Of a stretch of DNA of 64,000 bases, positions 40,301-47,690 are shown one piece after another. Origin of the DNA: Botryococcus braunii (taxonomy: Eukaryota; Chlorophyta; Trebouxiophyceae); contig KV908589.1 in the NCBI GenBank assembly GCA_002005505.1, positions 1 to 64,000 of the forward strand, in the 5' to 3' direction. How positions within the stretch are numbered: position 1 is the first letter of the stretch; each line of letters opens with the position of its first letter. The notes beneath the pieces are model-generated. The model saw nothing but the letters and a program-made list of their open reading frames with translations, was not told the DNA's origin and ran no database searches. The translations under genes and the position numbers were made by a program.

Positions 40301-40938
40301 AATTCCTCAGACTGAGCAGGAGTCACACTGAGACCAACACGAGAGGCCCCTCTGAGATGCTCCACAAAGATGACATCTCTGCTCTCTCGCCATATACCCC
40401 CACCCATGTATATCCGATAGGCTTTGGAGGAGGCTGAATAACCGGTGAGCATTCCTGGCACAGTTTTTGGTGCAAAGACTGGCCTCTGGACATCTGGGAT
40501 ATGCACATATGCAAGGCAACCCCATGTGCGCAGGAGTGAGACATCAGGCTTATATCCCCAGAACAATTCAAAGGGGGTAAGGTCCCTGCCTGTGCTTGGG
40601 CCCATGTTAAGCAGGGTGCATGCTGTCTCCAGGGCTTCTTTCCGGAGGGTGGGACTGGCAGCAGCAAAGCTCAGGATAGTCCGGGTTCTTTCCTTCAGGG
40701 TTCGGTTGGCTCGTTCAGCTGCTCCATTCTGCTGTGGGGTGTACGGGGCAGAGGTCTCCAGCTTAGTCCCCTGGGAGGCACAGAACTCCTTGAACCGGGC
40801 ATTAACAAATTCAGTTCCTCTGTCACATCTGACACACTTCACAGTGGTTTTTCGTTGCGTCTGCCAGTAAACAAGTAAGTCCCTGACAGCTGCACTGATG
40901 GTGTCTTTGGACTTTACTGGAATAACTGCTTTCCACTG
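37369..40938 (-). CDS. gag-pol: Cop1-B gag-pol, second piece: integrase core, linker, RT, RNase H
   Basis: Open from the solo-LTR junction to the stop at 37369. It starts at WKAVIPVKSKD in the integrase core, with CDRGTEF and NGAAERANRT, then the WRESRDVIFVEHL block. The linker of about 400 residues has SCTGGSCPV and two copies of the CX13C motif, ending GTCVWEKDV and GTCVWEEDV. RT follows with QVDVKTAFLNGEL, LYGLKQAPRAWHK and LIYVDDLLIVS. RNase H has STVEAEFMAAS and HCDNQGCINHLRNP. It ends RNSLGLAKFW. An ATG at 41028 lies inside the solo LTR and is not real. Confidence 0.94.
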   Translation of the reverse strand, partial: QWKAVIPVKSKDTISAAVRDLLVYWQTQRKTTVKCVRCDRGTEFVNARFKEFCASQGTKLETSAPYTPQQNGAAERANRTLKERTRTILSFAAASPTLRKEALETACTLLNMGPSTGRDLTPFELFWGYKPDVSLLRTWGCLAYVHIPDVQRPVFAPKTVPGMLTGYSASSKAYRIYMGGGIWRESRDVIFVEHLRGASRVGLSVTPAQSEEFLSPVPSEPSTTKQHPEPVKVSCGDDSEAEIQDSSVETVHPHVSQEDTDSECPGPSGKAEPEPDPQRSTAPAEIQRTIEAALDLARGTHSDSGLQQQMMRAQESLRPTSLENSNLAADGLTRAQRHEQRTLARELLLSQEVGESRDKVGLTESDTQSQGPGEVQIDGCQSESPDFHVSDERGAATIMTANGPRELSCTGGSCPVNELHVSGETCVETSGSPHQWRGLVGEGGDSHSPEKSHSTLSETARNVCASSTGSASQYLCESREEEVNQVHGQCVVPPNYKCSLRGTCVWEKDVRAERSQSLVTQRGSQRHTSQEREGKQRGDQSPPPSACESPQEPELERMCKSVDVEVNRKLRQCEKPPDYGGFPGGTCVWEEDVSVQGNKLSSARCESKRERSMRESSDTTERKASCSAASVSGRVVGSEGATNDSPKGKGEEGKHTGVRFGKIHVPSNLREAQMSPQWEYWKAAMQEEQNSLDTHEVMEYVPRPHGHKVIPVHWIFSVKMDAHGNVLRFKARLVAQGCRQIPGVDVMEVFAPTSSYGARRTLLAVAAREGYEIHQVDVKTAFLNGELEEEVYVTQPPGFENGDRNTVCRLKKALYGLKQAPRAWHKTLNDKLEVMGYEVCKSDAGVYVRCSEDGGKSYVLIYVDDLLIVSKGMSEVERVKEFLKKEFTIHDLGEVKDFLGCQVMRDREKGLISLSCIPKIDALVEKFGLDLESVGPDTPMTKDFVMSQMPAPKDGNDSIGAGSVLPPGHRYCELVGSLLYIANTTRPDISQAVGVLSRYRMSPTTAHWNEAIRVLKYLKGTRDLVLILGGKETELEGYVDADYGGDQDHRFSTTGFVLTVFGGAVVWGSKKQSAVATSTVEAEFMAASAVVKEANWLRGFLEEIGVFPWIVKIHCDNQGCINHLRNPVYSKHTKHIAISCHFAREAIAKGQVDFKYIQSARNVADIFTKPLVRLVFQGHRNSLGLAKFW
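40934..40938. repeat. TSD of the solo LTR, left copy (CACTG)
   Basis: Matches 41877-41881. Cop1-A has the uninterrupted site near 8139. Confidence 0.94.
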
Positions 40939-41876
40939 TGTCGTGAAAACATGATACCGGGAGTCAGCGGAGAGTGGGCCGAATGCACAAAAATGTGCAA
41001 GGGAGAAAGAACCTGCATATCCAGTCACATAGACAATTATGCAGTGAAGCCGTCAGTGCACAAACATTGTGCAGCCATGAGCGACGGCGAGACAGTGGAA
41101 CCCCAAAGTCTATTTACAGTTTGATGGTGCTACTCAACCTAGCTAAGCAACCCTTACCTGCATATCCAGTCACATAGACAATTATGCAGTGAAGCCGTCA
41201 GTGCACAAACATTGTGCAGCCATGAGCGACGGCGAGACAGTGGAACCCCAAAGTCTAACCATCCCTCTAACTACGACTCCTTATATACTCAAGGGCATTG
41301 AAACTGACATGAAGCCAAGCAACATAGATTGCCTATAGGCTCCATCGGAGCTACGCCCTCAGATCGTGAGCTAGATTGTAAACACCCAAAGGGCTGGGTA
41401 CCGAAGCTCCGGTACCTCAACTCGAACAGGAGATCGACCTCCGAGCAGGTCGAGCGGACTCCTTACGGATCTCGAAGTTCCTCCGCAGATTACTGAAGTG
41501 TTCGTTAACGCTACATCCTTCAAGGATGTCTAAATTCCCATTATTGAAAGGAATGCTAACATTGACTCCTGCAATAGCCTGTGCAACTGTGCTCCAACTG
41601 AGCAACATGAGTCACAATGTCAACCTCCAAGGAACCTATGTCAAGGACTTAAATTGTCCAAAGTTCAGCTATCAACTCGAAATTGTCCATGCCCAACCTT
41701 AAACGGTTCAAGCACTCTCGAGAGTAGCCACATGTGCATTATTACCCTAAAGTATCGTCTAATGACTGACATGTGACCACATTTGGTCCATACCCGTCAC
41801 GTCACTTCACAAATGCACATCATAAATGTAGCCCTCCATCCATAAAGGTGGATGGGGGTACTCACGATCTACGACA
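40939..41876. mobile_element. solo LTR of an otherwise unseen element (938 bp)
   Basis: Starts TGTCGT and ends ACGACA, perfect 6-bp inverted ends with TG...CA, flanked by TSD CACTG. No coding capacity. Holds a perfect 102-bp direct repeat (41011-41112 and 41156-41257) and a TATATA stretch near 41282. It resembles none of the other LTRs here. A short non-autonomous element cannot be excluded, but I see no primer site, polypurine tract or paired LTRs inside it. It splits the Cop1-B integrase between DEASQ and WKAV. Orientation unknown. Confidence 0.82.
41011..41257. repeat. 102-bp perfect direct repeat inside the solo LTR
   Basis: Copies 41011-41112 and 41156-41257 (ACCTGCATATCC...AAAGTCTA) with a 43-bp gap; I see no difference between them. 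Confidence 0.92.
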
Positions 41877-43711
41877 CACTGAGAGGCTTCATCCAGTACA
41901 GTAACCCACAAACGTTCACCAGTAATGGCTGCAGGTGTAATAGGACCCACAGTATCTATGTGTACTCGATCCAGAGGTTCCAAGGCAGGTCTGGTACTGA
42001 TTCCGAAAGAGGGTCTGGCAGTCTTTCCTTCAATACACGCTTCACAGTGTACCGGGCAATCAGTGCAGGGAGAGAGGGAGGTGTCAATCCCAGTCACCAC
42101 GTTCTCCTTAGCAAGACGCTGCATCCACGTTTCTCCAGGGTGTCCCATTCTGCTATGCCACAAGTAACGTTTGGCACAGCTGTGTGATAAGATACTGGAT
42201 TTTAGCTGTTTGGTTGCACTGGCTGCATGCTTTGATGTGCTGGTTCCTCTCACTGCAACTACACTATGAATGTAGTACAGTCCCATCTCAGCAGTGACCT
42301 GAGCTCTCCAGTGGTTTGGTCCACTGACATACGAAAAGGCACCCACATTGTCTGTTTGGAATACTGCACCATCCCTAAGGGCAGCAGATACTGACAGGAT
42401 GTTGGTGGTAGCTGAAGGGACACACTGCACATGATGGATCCAGAGGGGAATGCGTTGCGGGCTCAAAATGCAGACTGACCCAGATGCAATAATACACCCA
42501 GTGGCATCAGAGGTGGCCAAGTGCAGGGGAATTGGTTTGGCATGGATGATAGGGTTATGCAGCAATGCCACGTCATTTACTAGGTGGACCGAGGCCCCAC
42601 TGTCAACCAGCCAGGAGTGCTGCAGGGGTTTACTGATCGTACTGTCCAGGACATTGTGAGATATTGTGTACAGCATACCTTCAGGAGGAGGTGGAGGTGG
42701 AGCAGGAGGCTGAAACCAAGCAGGGAAGGCATCTGCACCATGATGGGCCAGTTGGGCTACTGGGGGATGGTGTCCACCCATAGATGGCTGGCCCTGAGGC
42801 CACATGCCTTGCAGCTGTTGGACAGCTGCCACCACGTTCCTCTGTGTCTCCTCGTCCCTGCGCCTCTTTCTGCAGTCTCTCCAATAATGGCCCTTTTTAT
42901 TGCAGTAGTTGCAAACTCCCTTGGAATCAGACTGTCCGGTTGAGGGCGAAGGACTGGCTCCACTGAATGCTCCAGGGGTGCTGACTCTGTTGCTGCCCTG
43001 AGGAACAGCCAAAACTCGTGGCTGACGTGGGGCAGTCTCATCAAACCCCAGAGCAACGGCTGTGGTCCTCAGCAGGTCTGCCAGCTTGTTGAGTGGGGTC
43101 CCTGCTGCTGTTGACAGGCTGCCTGTCTCCTTGGCTGCTTCAGGTAGACCCTGCACAATTTGGGTAGCTACAAAGCTATCCAGAAGAGGATGATTATTCC
43201 TCTGAAGACATGCCTTCAGATTCAGCATGCGACTCACATATTGGGAAATGGTCTCGTCGTGCTTCATCCCCTGACTCATCTCCAACAGCCAGTCCATGTT
43301 GGCTTGGAGATTATAACCCCCAATGAACTTCCTACAGATATATTCATATGCAACATATGCAGAGGATAAATCAGATAATTCCCCGTGCCACTCTTCGGGT
43401 ACAGATTCATACAGCAACAGCAGTGCTGCAGCATCATGCGTGGTCCCAGGCATGTCCTCAAGTACTGCAGGCAGTGATCCCTTGGCCTCATTTGCTGCAA
43501 GGTACGCATTCTTCCAAATCATAATGTTGTGTCCCTTTTCTTTTAGCTTGATATGTACCTTCACAAGTGTAGGAATCACCTTTGGCAACTCATCACCTTC
43601 TCCCCTGGATGTGCTGGGAGTGCAAGGCTCTCTCACAGGTGTTGAGGTAGTGGTCTCACTCACAGACGCAGAGGTTCCACTAGATGACTGACTCTTCTTC
43701 TTAGAAGTCAT
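41877..43711 (-). CDS. gag-pol: Cop1-B gag-pol, first piece: Gag, protease, integrase start
   Basis: Begins at the ATG at 43711 (MTSKKKSQSSSG), 51 nt after the ORF1 stop. Gag occupies about residues 1-250, with LLLLYESVPEEW and the SQYVSRMLNLKACL block typical of copia Gag. The CCHC knuckle is CNYCNKKGHYWRDC (about 268), and the protease has SWLVDSGASVHLVN (about 373). The integrase zinc region (YLWHSRMGHPGETW, CPVHCEACIEGK) and the first catalytic Asp (HIDTVGP) follow. It is interrupted after DEASQ by the solo LTR; the frame then runs 23 codons into the LTR to a stop at 41807. The rest is at 37369-40938. Confidence 0.94.
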
Positions 43712-43762
43712 AGTGTGCACACTGAATGTCAGTTTCTAGCGTCAGAGGTACACTTAAACCAC

Positions 43763-44260
43763 TTACTCCACAATGCCTTCAAGGTCTGAATCAGTTTCCC
43801 ACTCAGACTCGTCACGAATGTTAGGGATCAGCACATCCTGAAAGGCCTTCACTGGAATAGTTGCCAGTGCAGACTCAACCGCCAAATATGCAGTGTGCTC
43901 AGCAAATTCTTGCTCTCTGTTGAGCCACTTCGTTACACTACAATACCTCCGAAATTTCTCTTTGGTGATGAAACCTGGTTCCAAATTAACGAATGATTGT
44001 TCCCAAGGAGTGAACTTGTATGCTGGATACGTGGGAAATCTTGAACCAAACCACGCTGGCAGGGGGAGAGGTCGTCCAACGTACAGATGAAACACGTAGT
44101 CTTTTACAATGGCAGCCCGTTCGTCAGGAGTCCGATCTCCTTGCTGTCCTCCGTTTCTGATTTCATCGTTGTACGAAGGTGGACCGGTTCTTAACCGAGC
44201 AGGAACGTCGACGTTGGTAGTCTTGCGAGCAGTCTGCTTCGATCTGCGGCGCTTGGCCAT
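43763..44260 (-). CDS. ORF1 of Cop1-B: conserved small protein upstream of gag, unknown function
   Basis: 165 aa, same as ORF1 of Cop1-A except for Leu in place of Val at about residue 66 (RPLPLPAW). The start MAKRRRSKQ (ATG 44260) is chosen by alignment; the frame is open from 44296. Core YPAYKFTPWEQSFVNLEPGF at residues 78-97, acidic end DESEWETDSDLEG. Intact while the element around it is broken by insertions. No known domain is recognised. Confidence 0.82.
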   Translation of the reverse strand: MAKRRRSKQTARKTTNVDVPARLRTGPPSYNDEIRNGGQQGDRTPDERAAIVKDYVFHLYVGRPLPLPAWFGSRFPTYPAYKFTPWEQSFVNLEPGFITKEKFRRYCSVTKWLNREQEFAEHTAYLAVESALATIPVKAFQDVLIPNIRDESEWETDSDLEGIVE

Positions 44261-44311
44261 ACAGCTTCTCGTCTCCGATTCTTGAGCCAGCCACACACAC
44301 TCAACGGGAGA

Positions 44312-44328
44312 GTGGTGGGCCCATAACC
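44312..44328 (-). other. primer-binding site of Cop1-B, half-tRNA type
   Basis: GGTTATGGGCCCACCAC on the element strand, next to the LTR and complementary over 17 nt to the anticodon arm of initiator tRNA-Met. Confidence 0.88.
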
Positions 44329-44343
44329 TGTTAGGTTATGGGC
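44319..44343. repeat. inverted repeat across the LTR/primer-site junction of Cop1-B
   Basis: GCCCATAACC (44319-44328) and GGTTATGGGC (44334-44343) flank a five-base centre TGTTA. The LTR end therefore carries the sense of the tRNA segment that the primer site complements. Cop1-A has the same with one changed base (5674-5698). Confidence 0.85.
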
Positions 44344-45020
44344 TTGGCGTATACCTGTGCAGTGGCGGCACGGAGGGTGTGAGTCAAAGTTCGCTCTACT
44401 GTGTGACGAAGAGTAGAGTCTAGAACATGAACAATCAAGGACTGATTGGGCAACTTTAAGGAAACACCCGGAGTGCTTGTGAAGTCCCAAACAAGTCTAT
44501 TACAATTGCTCACTTGCTCTCTCTTAACAACGGAATTCAAACTATCCTAACTGGTACGTACTCAGAAAGGATCAATCTCATTGTCCGATGATAAGATAGC
44601 CAAGCACATACACATAACACGAAATATTAAGGTCAACAAAGCCTCAAATCTCCCAATCTATTCACCATCACGTTACCTGTGCAGTGGCGGCACGGAGGGT
44701 GTGAGTCAAAGTTCGCTCTACTGTGTGACGAAAAGTAGAGTCTAGAACATGAACAATCAAGGACTGATTGGGCAACTTTAAGGAAACACCCGGAGTGCTT
44801 GTGAAGTCCCAAACAAGTGCCTTGCCTCTCCGTGCTAGCACCACTACCTTCCTGCACTAAACGTGTGTGTAACTTGCGTTATCTTTATCTTCATTCAAAT
44901 TGTTCCTAACCGCTAAGTCTTTGTAGTTTCGCCCATATTAGTCATTTATTATTGTCACTGACGGAATAGCCACTATTACTCCACTGAGGGAAAGGCATAA
45001 ATAACTCATCCAATATAACA
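44329..45020 (-). repeat. 5' LTR of Cop1-B (692 bp) with internal 143-bp direct duplication
   Basis: Element strand TGTTATATTGG...CCTAACA. Modules at 44354-44496 and 44676-44818, starts 322 bp apart. Head motif at 44969-44996. TSD GGAAG follows at 45021-45025. Confidence 0.95.
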
Positions 45021-45025
45021 GGAAG

Positions 45026-45962
45026 CAAAGGGGCGACCAGAGCCCACCTCCCTCTGCCTGTGAGAGCCCTCAAGAGCCTGAGCTTGAGAGGATGTGTAAC
45101 AGTGTGGATGTGGAGGTGAACCGGAAGCTCAGACAATGTGAGAAACCTCCGGACTATGGATGCTTCCCGGGAGGTACCTGTGTTTGGGAGGAAGATGTGA
45201 GCGTGCGAGGCAACAAGTTGAGCAGTGCGAGGTGCGAATCCAAGAGAGAGAGAAGCATGAGAGAAAGCTCTGATACCACTGAGAGAAAAGCTAGCTGTAG
45301 TGCGGCGAGTGTCAGTGGAAGAGTAGTGGGTTCTGAGGGTGCAACCAACGATTCTCCCAAGGGTAAGGGAGAGGAGGGGAAGCACACTGGTGTTAGATTT
45401 GGTAAAATCCATGTTCCCTCTAATTTAAGAGAAGCTCAGATGTCTCCTCAGTGGGAATACTGGAAGGCTGCTATGCAAGAAGAGCAGAATTCATTAGACA
45501 CCCATGAGGTTATGGAATATGTTCCCAGACCTCATGGGCATAAGGTAATACCAGTTCACTGGATTTTCTCAGTGAAAATGGATGCACATGGCAATGTGTT
45601 GAGATTCAAGGCAAGATTGGTTGCTCAGGGTTGTCGACAAATTCCTGGAGTAGATGTCATGGAGGTCTTTGCACCAACCAGCAGCTATGGAGCTAGGAGA
45701 ACCTTGTTAGCTGTGGCTGCTAGGGAAGGTTATGAGATTCACCAGGTAGATGTTAAGACAGCCTTTCTCAATGGTGAGCTGGAGGAAGAAGTGTATGTAA
45801 CGCAACCTCCTGGATTTGAGAATGGTGATCGCAATACCGTGTGTCGACTCAAAAAGGCACTGTATGGCCTAAAGCAGGCCCCACGTGCCTGGCACAAAAC
45901 CCTTAATGACAAACTTGAAGTCATGGGGTATGAGGTGTGCAAGAGTGATGCTGGAGTTTATG
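45026..45962 (+). pseudogene. gag-pol: Cop1-A gag-pol: linker end and RT start, cut by Gyp3-c
   Basis: Continues from 16259. It has the second CX13C motif (QCEKPPDYGCFPGGTCVW, about 45139-45186), then the RT start (MSPQWEYWKAAMQEEQNSLDTHEVMEY), QVDVKTAFLNGEL and LYGLKQAPRAWHK, ending at DAGVY within RT where Gyp3-c begins at 45963. The YVDD box and RNase H must lie right of the window. The sequence is open throughout this piece. Confidence 0.9.
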
Positions 45963-46367
45963 TGTAGTGAGGTGACGCGTGCGGTGCCGCGTCTGCGTAC
46001 CTCATGCGGCTCGCCTTTCGAATTATGTGCAGGTCTTTCGAATTACGTGCACGCCTGCATGTGTGCGCATGTGTCTTCACGCACGTCGTACTACGAGAAG
46101 CTTCACAATATAGGATGTTCATGAAATGTCCAAAAGGATGCCCTCTCGTCATCCTTCTCGTGGTGCTCGCGAGAGCATCACATAGAAGGGCGATGTAGCC
46201 GGGTTCACCACAAGTTGGACTCACACTTCGAGAGACACACTTATCTTTGGGGCCTGGATATATCTGTTGCATATTATATTGTATTGGCGTTGGCCATATT
46301 GTTTATTGGAGACTCGGAATCGCCTGCGTGAGGAGGAGCTGCGTATTGTAAGAGGAATCGGCGTCAC
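45963..46367 (+). repeat. 5' LTR of Gyp3-c, first part (split by Cop3)
   Basis: TGTAGTGAGGTGACGCG start, matching Gyp3-b. Ends with GTCAC (46363-46367), the Cop3 TSD. Confidence 0.93.
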
Positions 46368-47097
46368 TGTTATAATAGTGAAAGAACAGATTAGTGACTT
46401 TCCCTCAGAAGAGTAATAGTGGCCAGGCTTCCCTTAAAGCAATCAATGTGAACAATCTTAGAGGTAGAGTAATGGATGGCAGAACTCTAGAGTTCTGCCA
46501 TAATTGATCTGGACTGATTCCATTTTAGAAAGAGAGAGTAATGCAATTTGACGCGTTCTTGCAAGAAAGGATATAGGCAGCAGGCATGAAGGGCTCTGCA
46601 CTTGTTTGGGACTGAAAGAGCACTCCGGGTGCTTATCTCTGATCAGTTGCCTCAAGTGTCAACACACAGTCGGGCTCTGCTTGCTCTCCTACACACAGCA
46701 AGAGACCCGACCGAGCTTAACACCCTTCGTGCCGGGACATACAGGTGAAGTGCTGCATCTCAGTGTAACTTGCATGGACAATTGATTAGGAAGAGGTCTA
46801 GATAAGTGTATTAGAATGTTGCGAATGCTTGACTCATCGAACAATGGAAATGCGAACTATCTGTCGATGCTTAGAAGAGGTAGTTTGAATTCCTTGACGT
46901 TGAGAGAGAGCAAGAAGCAATGTAATGACTTGTTTGGGACTGAAAGAGCACTCCGGGTGCTTATCTCTGATCAGTTGCCTCAAGTGTCAACACACAGTCG
47001 GGCTCTGCTTGCTCTCCTACACACAGCAAGAGACCCGACCGAGCTTAACACCCTTCGTGCCGGGACATACAGGGAACATTACGCCCAGAATTGTACA
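46368..47097 (+). repeat. 5' LTR of Cop3 (730 bp) with internal 146-bp direct duplication
   Basis: TGTTATAATAG...AATTGTACA. Modules 46600-46745 and 46928-47073 appear identical; starts 328 bp apart. A 26-bp perfect palindrome lies at 46476-46501 and the shared head motif at 46398-46423. Confidence 0.95.
46476..46501. promoter_or_regulatory. 26-bp perfect palindrome in the Cop3 LTR
   Basis: Half-site ATGGCAGAACTCT followed by its exact inverse. It recurs at 59990-60015, and the Cop2 LTR keeps 9-bp arms (TGGCAGAAC/GTTCTGCCA) around a changed centre. A dimeric protein-binding site is possible but unproven. Confidence 0.55.
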
Positions 47098-47113
47098 GGT
47101 TATGGGCCCACCA
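47098..47113 (+). other. primer-binding site of Cop3, half-tRNA type
   Basis: GGTTATGGGCCCACCA directly after the LTR; complementary to the anticodon arm of initiator tRNA-Met. Confidence 0.88.
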
Positions 47114-47154
47114 ACTCTTGAGCTGGGCAACTGAAAGTATGTTCCGAGCCTACG

Positions 47155-47679
47155 ATGGGACGAACGAAGCAGAGCGGGAGGATGTCGACCGGCAGTAAAA
47201 GACCTTTTATTCCCCCAACTCCTTCACCACCTACATATGATAGCCTGAGGAGAGCTGGAGGAGATACGGGACCGAGAACACCAGAAGAACGAGCATTTCT
47301 AGTGAAGGATTTTGTCAGCCGAGCGTACGGACTGGGCAAAGTCGAACAGCCTCTGTGGTTCAGACGACGATTCTCTGTTTACCCAGCCTACAAAGTAACT
47401 GCGTGGGAGTGTTCATTCATCAACGCGGACCCAGGCTTCGTCACGCGAGCATTATTTGAACGACACCTACAACAGCTCGGAGGACCCAGCAAACCCGAGT
47501 ATTGGGAAGAAAGGGCAGCCTACACAGCAGTGGAGTGTGCTCTCGCCACTCTTGACGAGGACTTCCTACTTTCCTTTCTGGGCAGCAGAAAAGGATTCAG
47601 CCCAGAGGAGTGGTGCACGGACACAGACAACGGAGACGAGGACGGGGACTCGCAGCGGTCAGAACCTAACGCAGACTGA
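47155..47679 (+). CDS. ORF1 of Cop3: conserved small protein upstream of gag, unknown function
   Basis: 174 aa. Basic, Pro-rich start (MGRTKQSGRMSTGSKRP; prolines 17-26), core PEERAFLVKDFV (43-54), LWFRRRFSVYPAYKVT (67-82) and FINADPGFVTRALFERHL (88-105), EERAAYTAVECALATL (118-133), acidic tail (EEWCTDTDNGDEDGDS, 151-166). Same length as the Cop2 ORF1 and clearly homologous. The gag-pol ATG is 11 nt past the stop, so ORF1 and gag-pol lie head to tail on one RNA. The ORF begins 42 bp after the primer site. I do not recognise the family. Confidence 0.83.
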   Translation: MGRTKQSGRMSTGSKRPFIPPTPSPPTYDSLRRAGGDTGPRTPEERAFLVKDFVSRAYGLGKVEQPLWFRRRFSVYPAYKVTAWECSFINADPGFVTRALFERHLQQLGGPSKPEYWEERAAYTAVECALATLDEDFLLSFLGSRKGFSPEEWCTDTDNGDEDGDSQRSEPNAD

Positions 47680-47690
47680 GTAACATCAGC

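Larger units (their letters stand above)
16260..45020 (-). mobile_element. Cop1-B: complete Ty1/copia element, split by nested insertions
   Basis: Same family as Cop1-A, opposite strand. 5' LTR 44329-45020 (692 bp); 3' LTR 16260-16468 joined to 36868-37350 (209 + 483 = 692 bp) after removing Cop2. TSD GGAAG. Internal: primer site, ORF1, gag-pol, polypurine tract. The only break I see in gag-pol is the solo LTR at 40939-41876. By eye the two LTRs differ at about five places, more than any other pair here, which fits it being older than the elements inside it. Confidence 0.95.
5544..45962 (+). mobile_element. Cop1-A: Ty1/copia element, base of the nest, in four pieces
   Basis: The oldest visible element. 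Its pieces are 5544-9094, 15610-16259, 45026-45962 and an RT/RNase H and 3' LTR part that must lie right of the window. It is split by Gyp1-A (in its 5' LTR), Gyp1-B (TSD CGACC), Cop1-B (TSD GGAAG) and Gyp3-c (in RT). Removing the insertions rejoins coding sequence that matches Cop1-B at each junction. Gag-pol carries a frameshift and a nonsense codon as well. Confidence 0.93.

Noticed and set aside
47098..47113. Match to initiator tRNA-Met as a possible tRNA gene
   Set aside because: Only 16-17 bases match, always right next to an LTR, on the strand complementary to the tRNA. No acceptor or T-arm is present, so it is a primer site.
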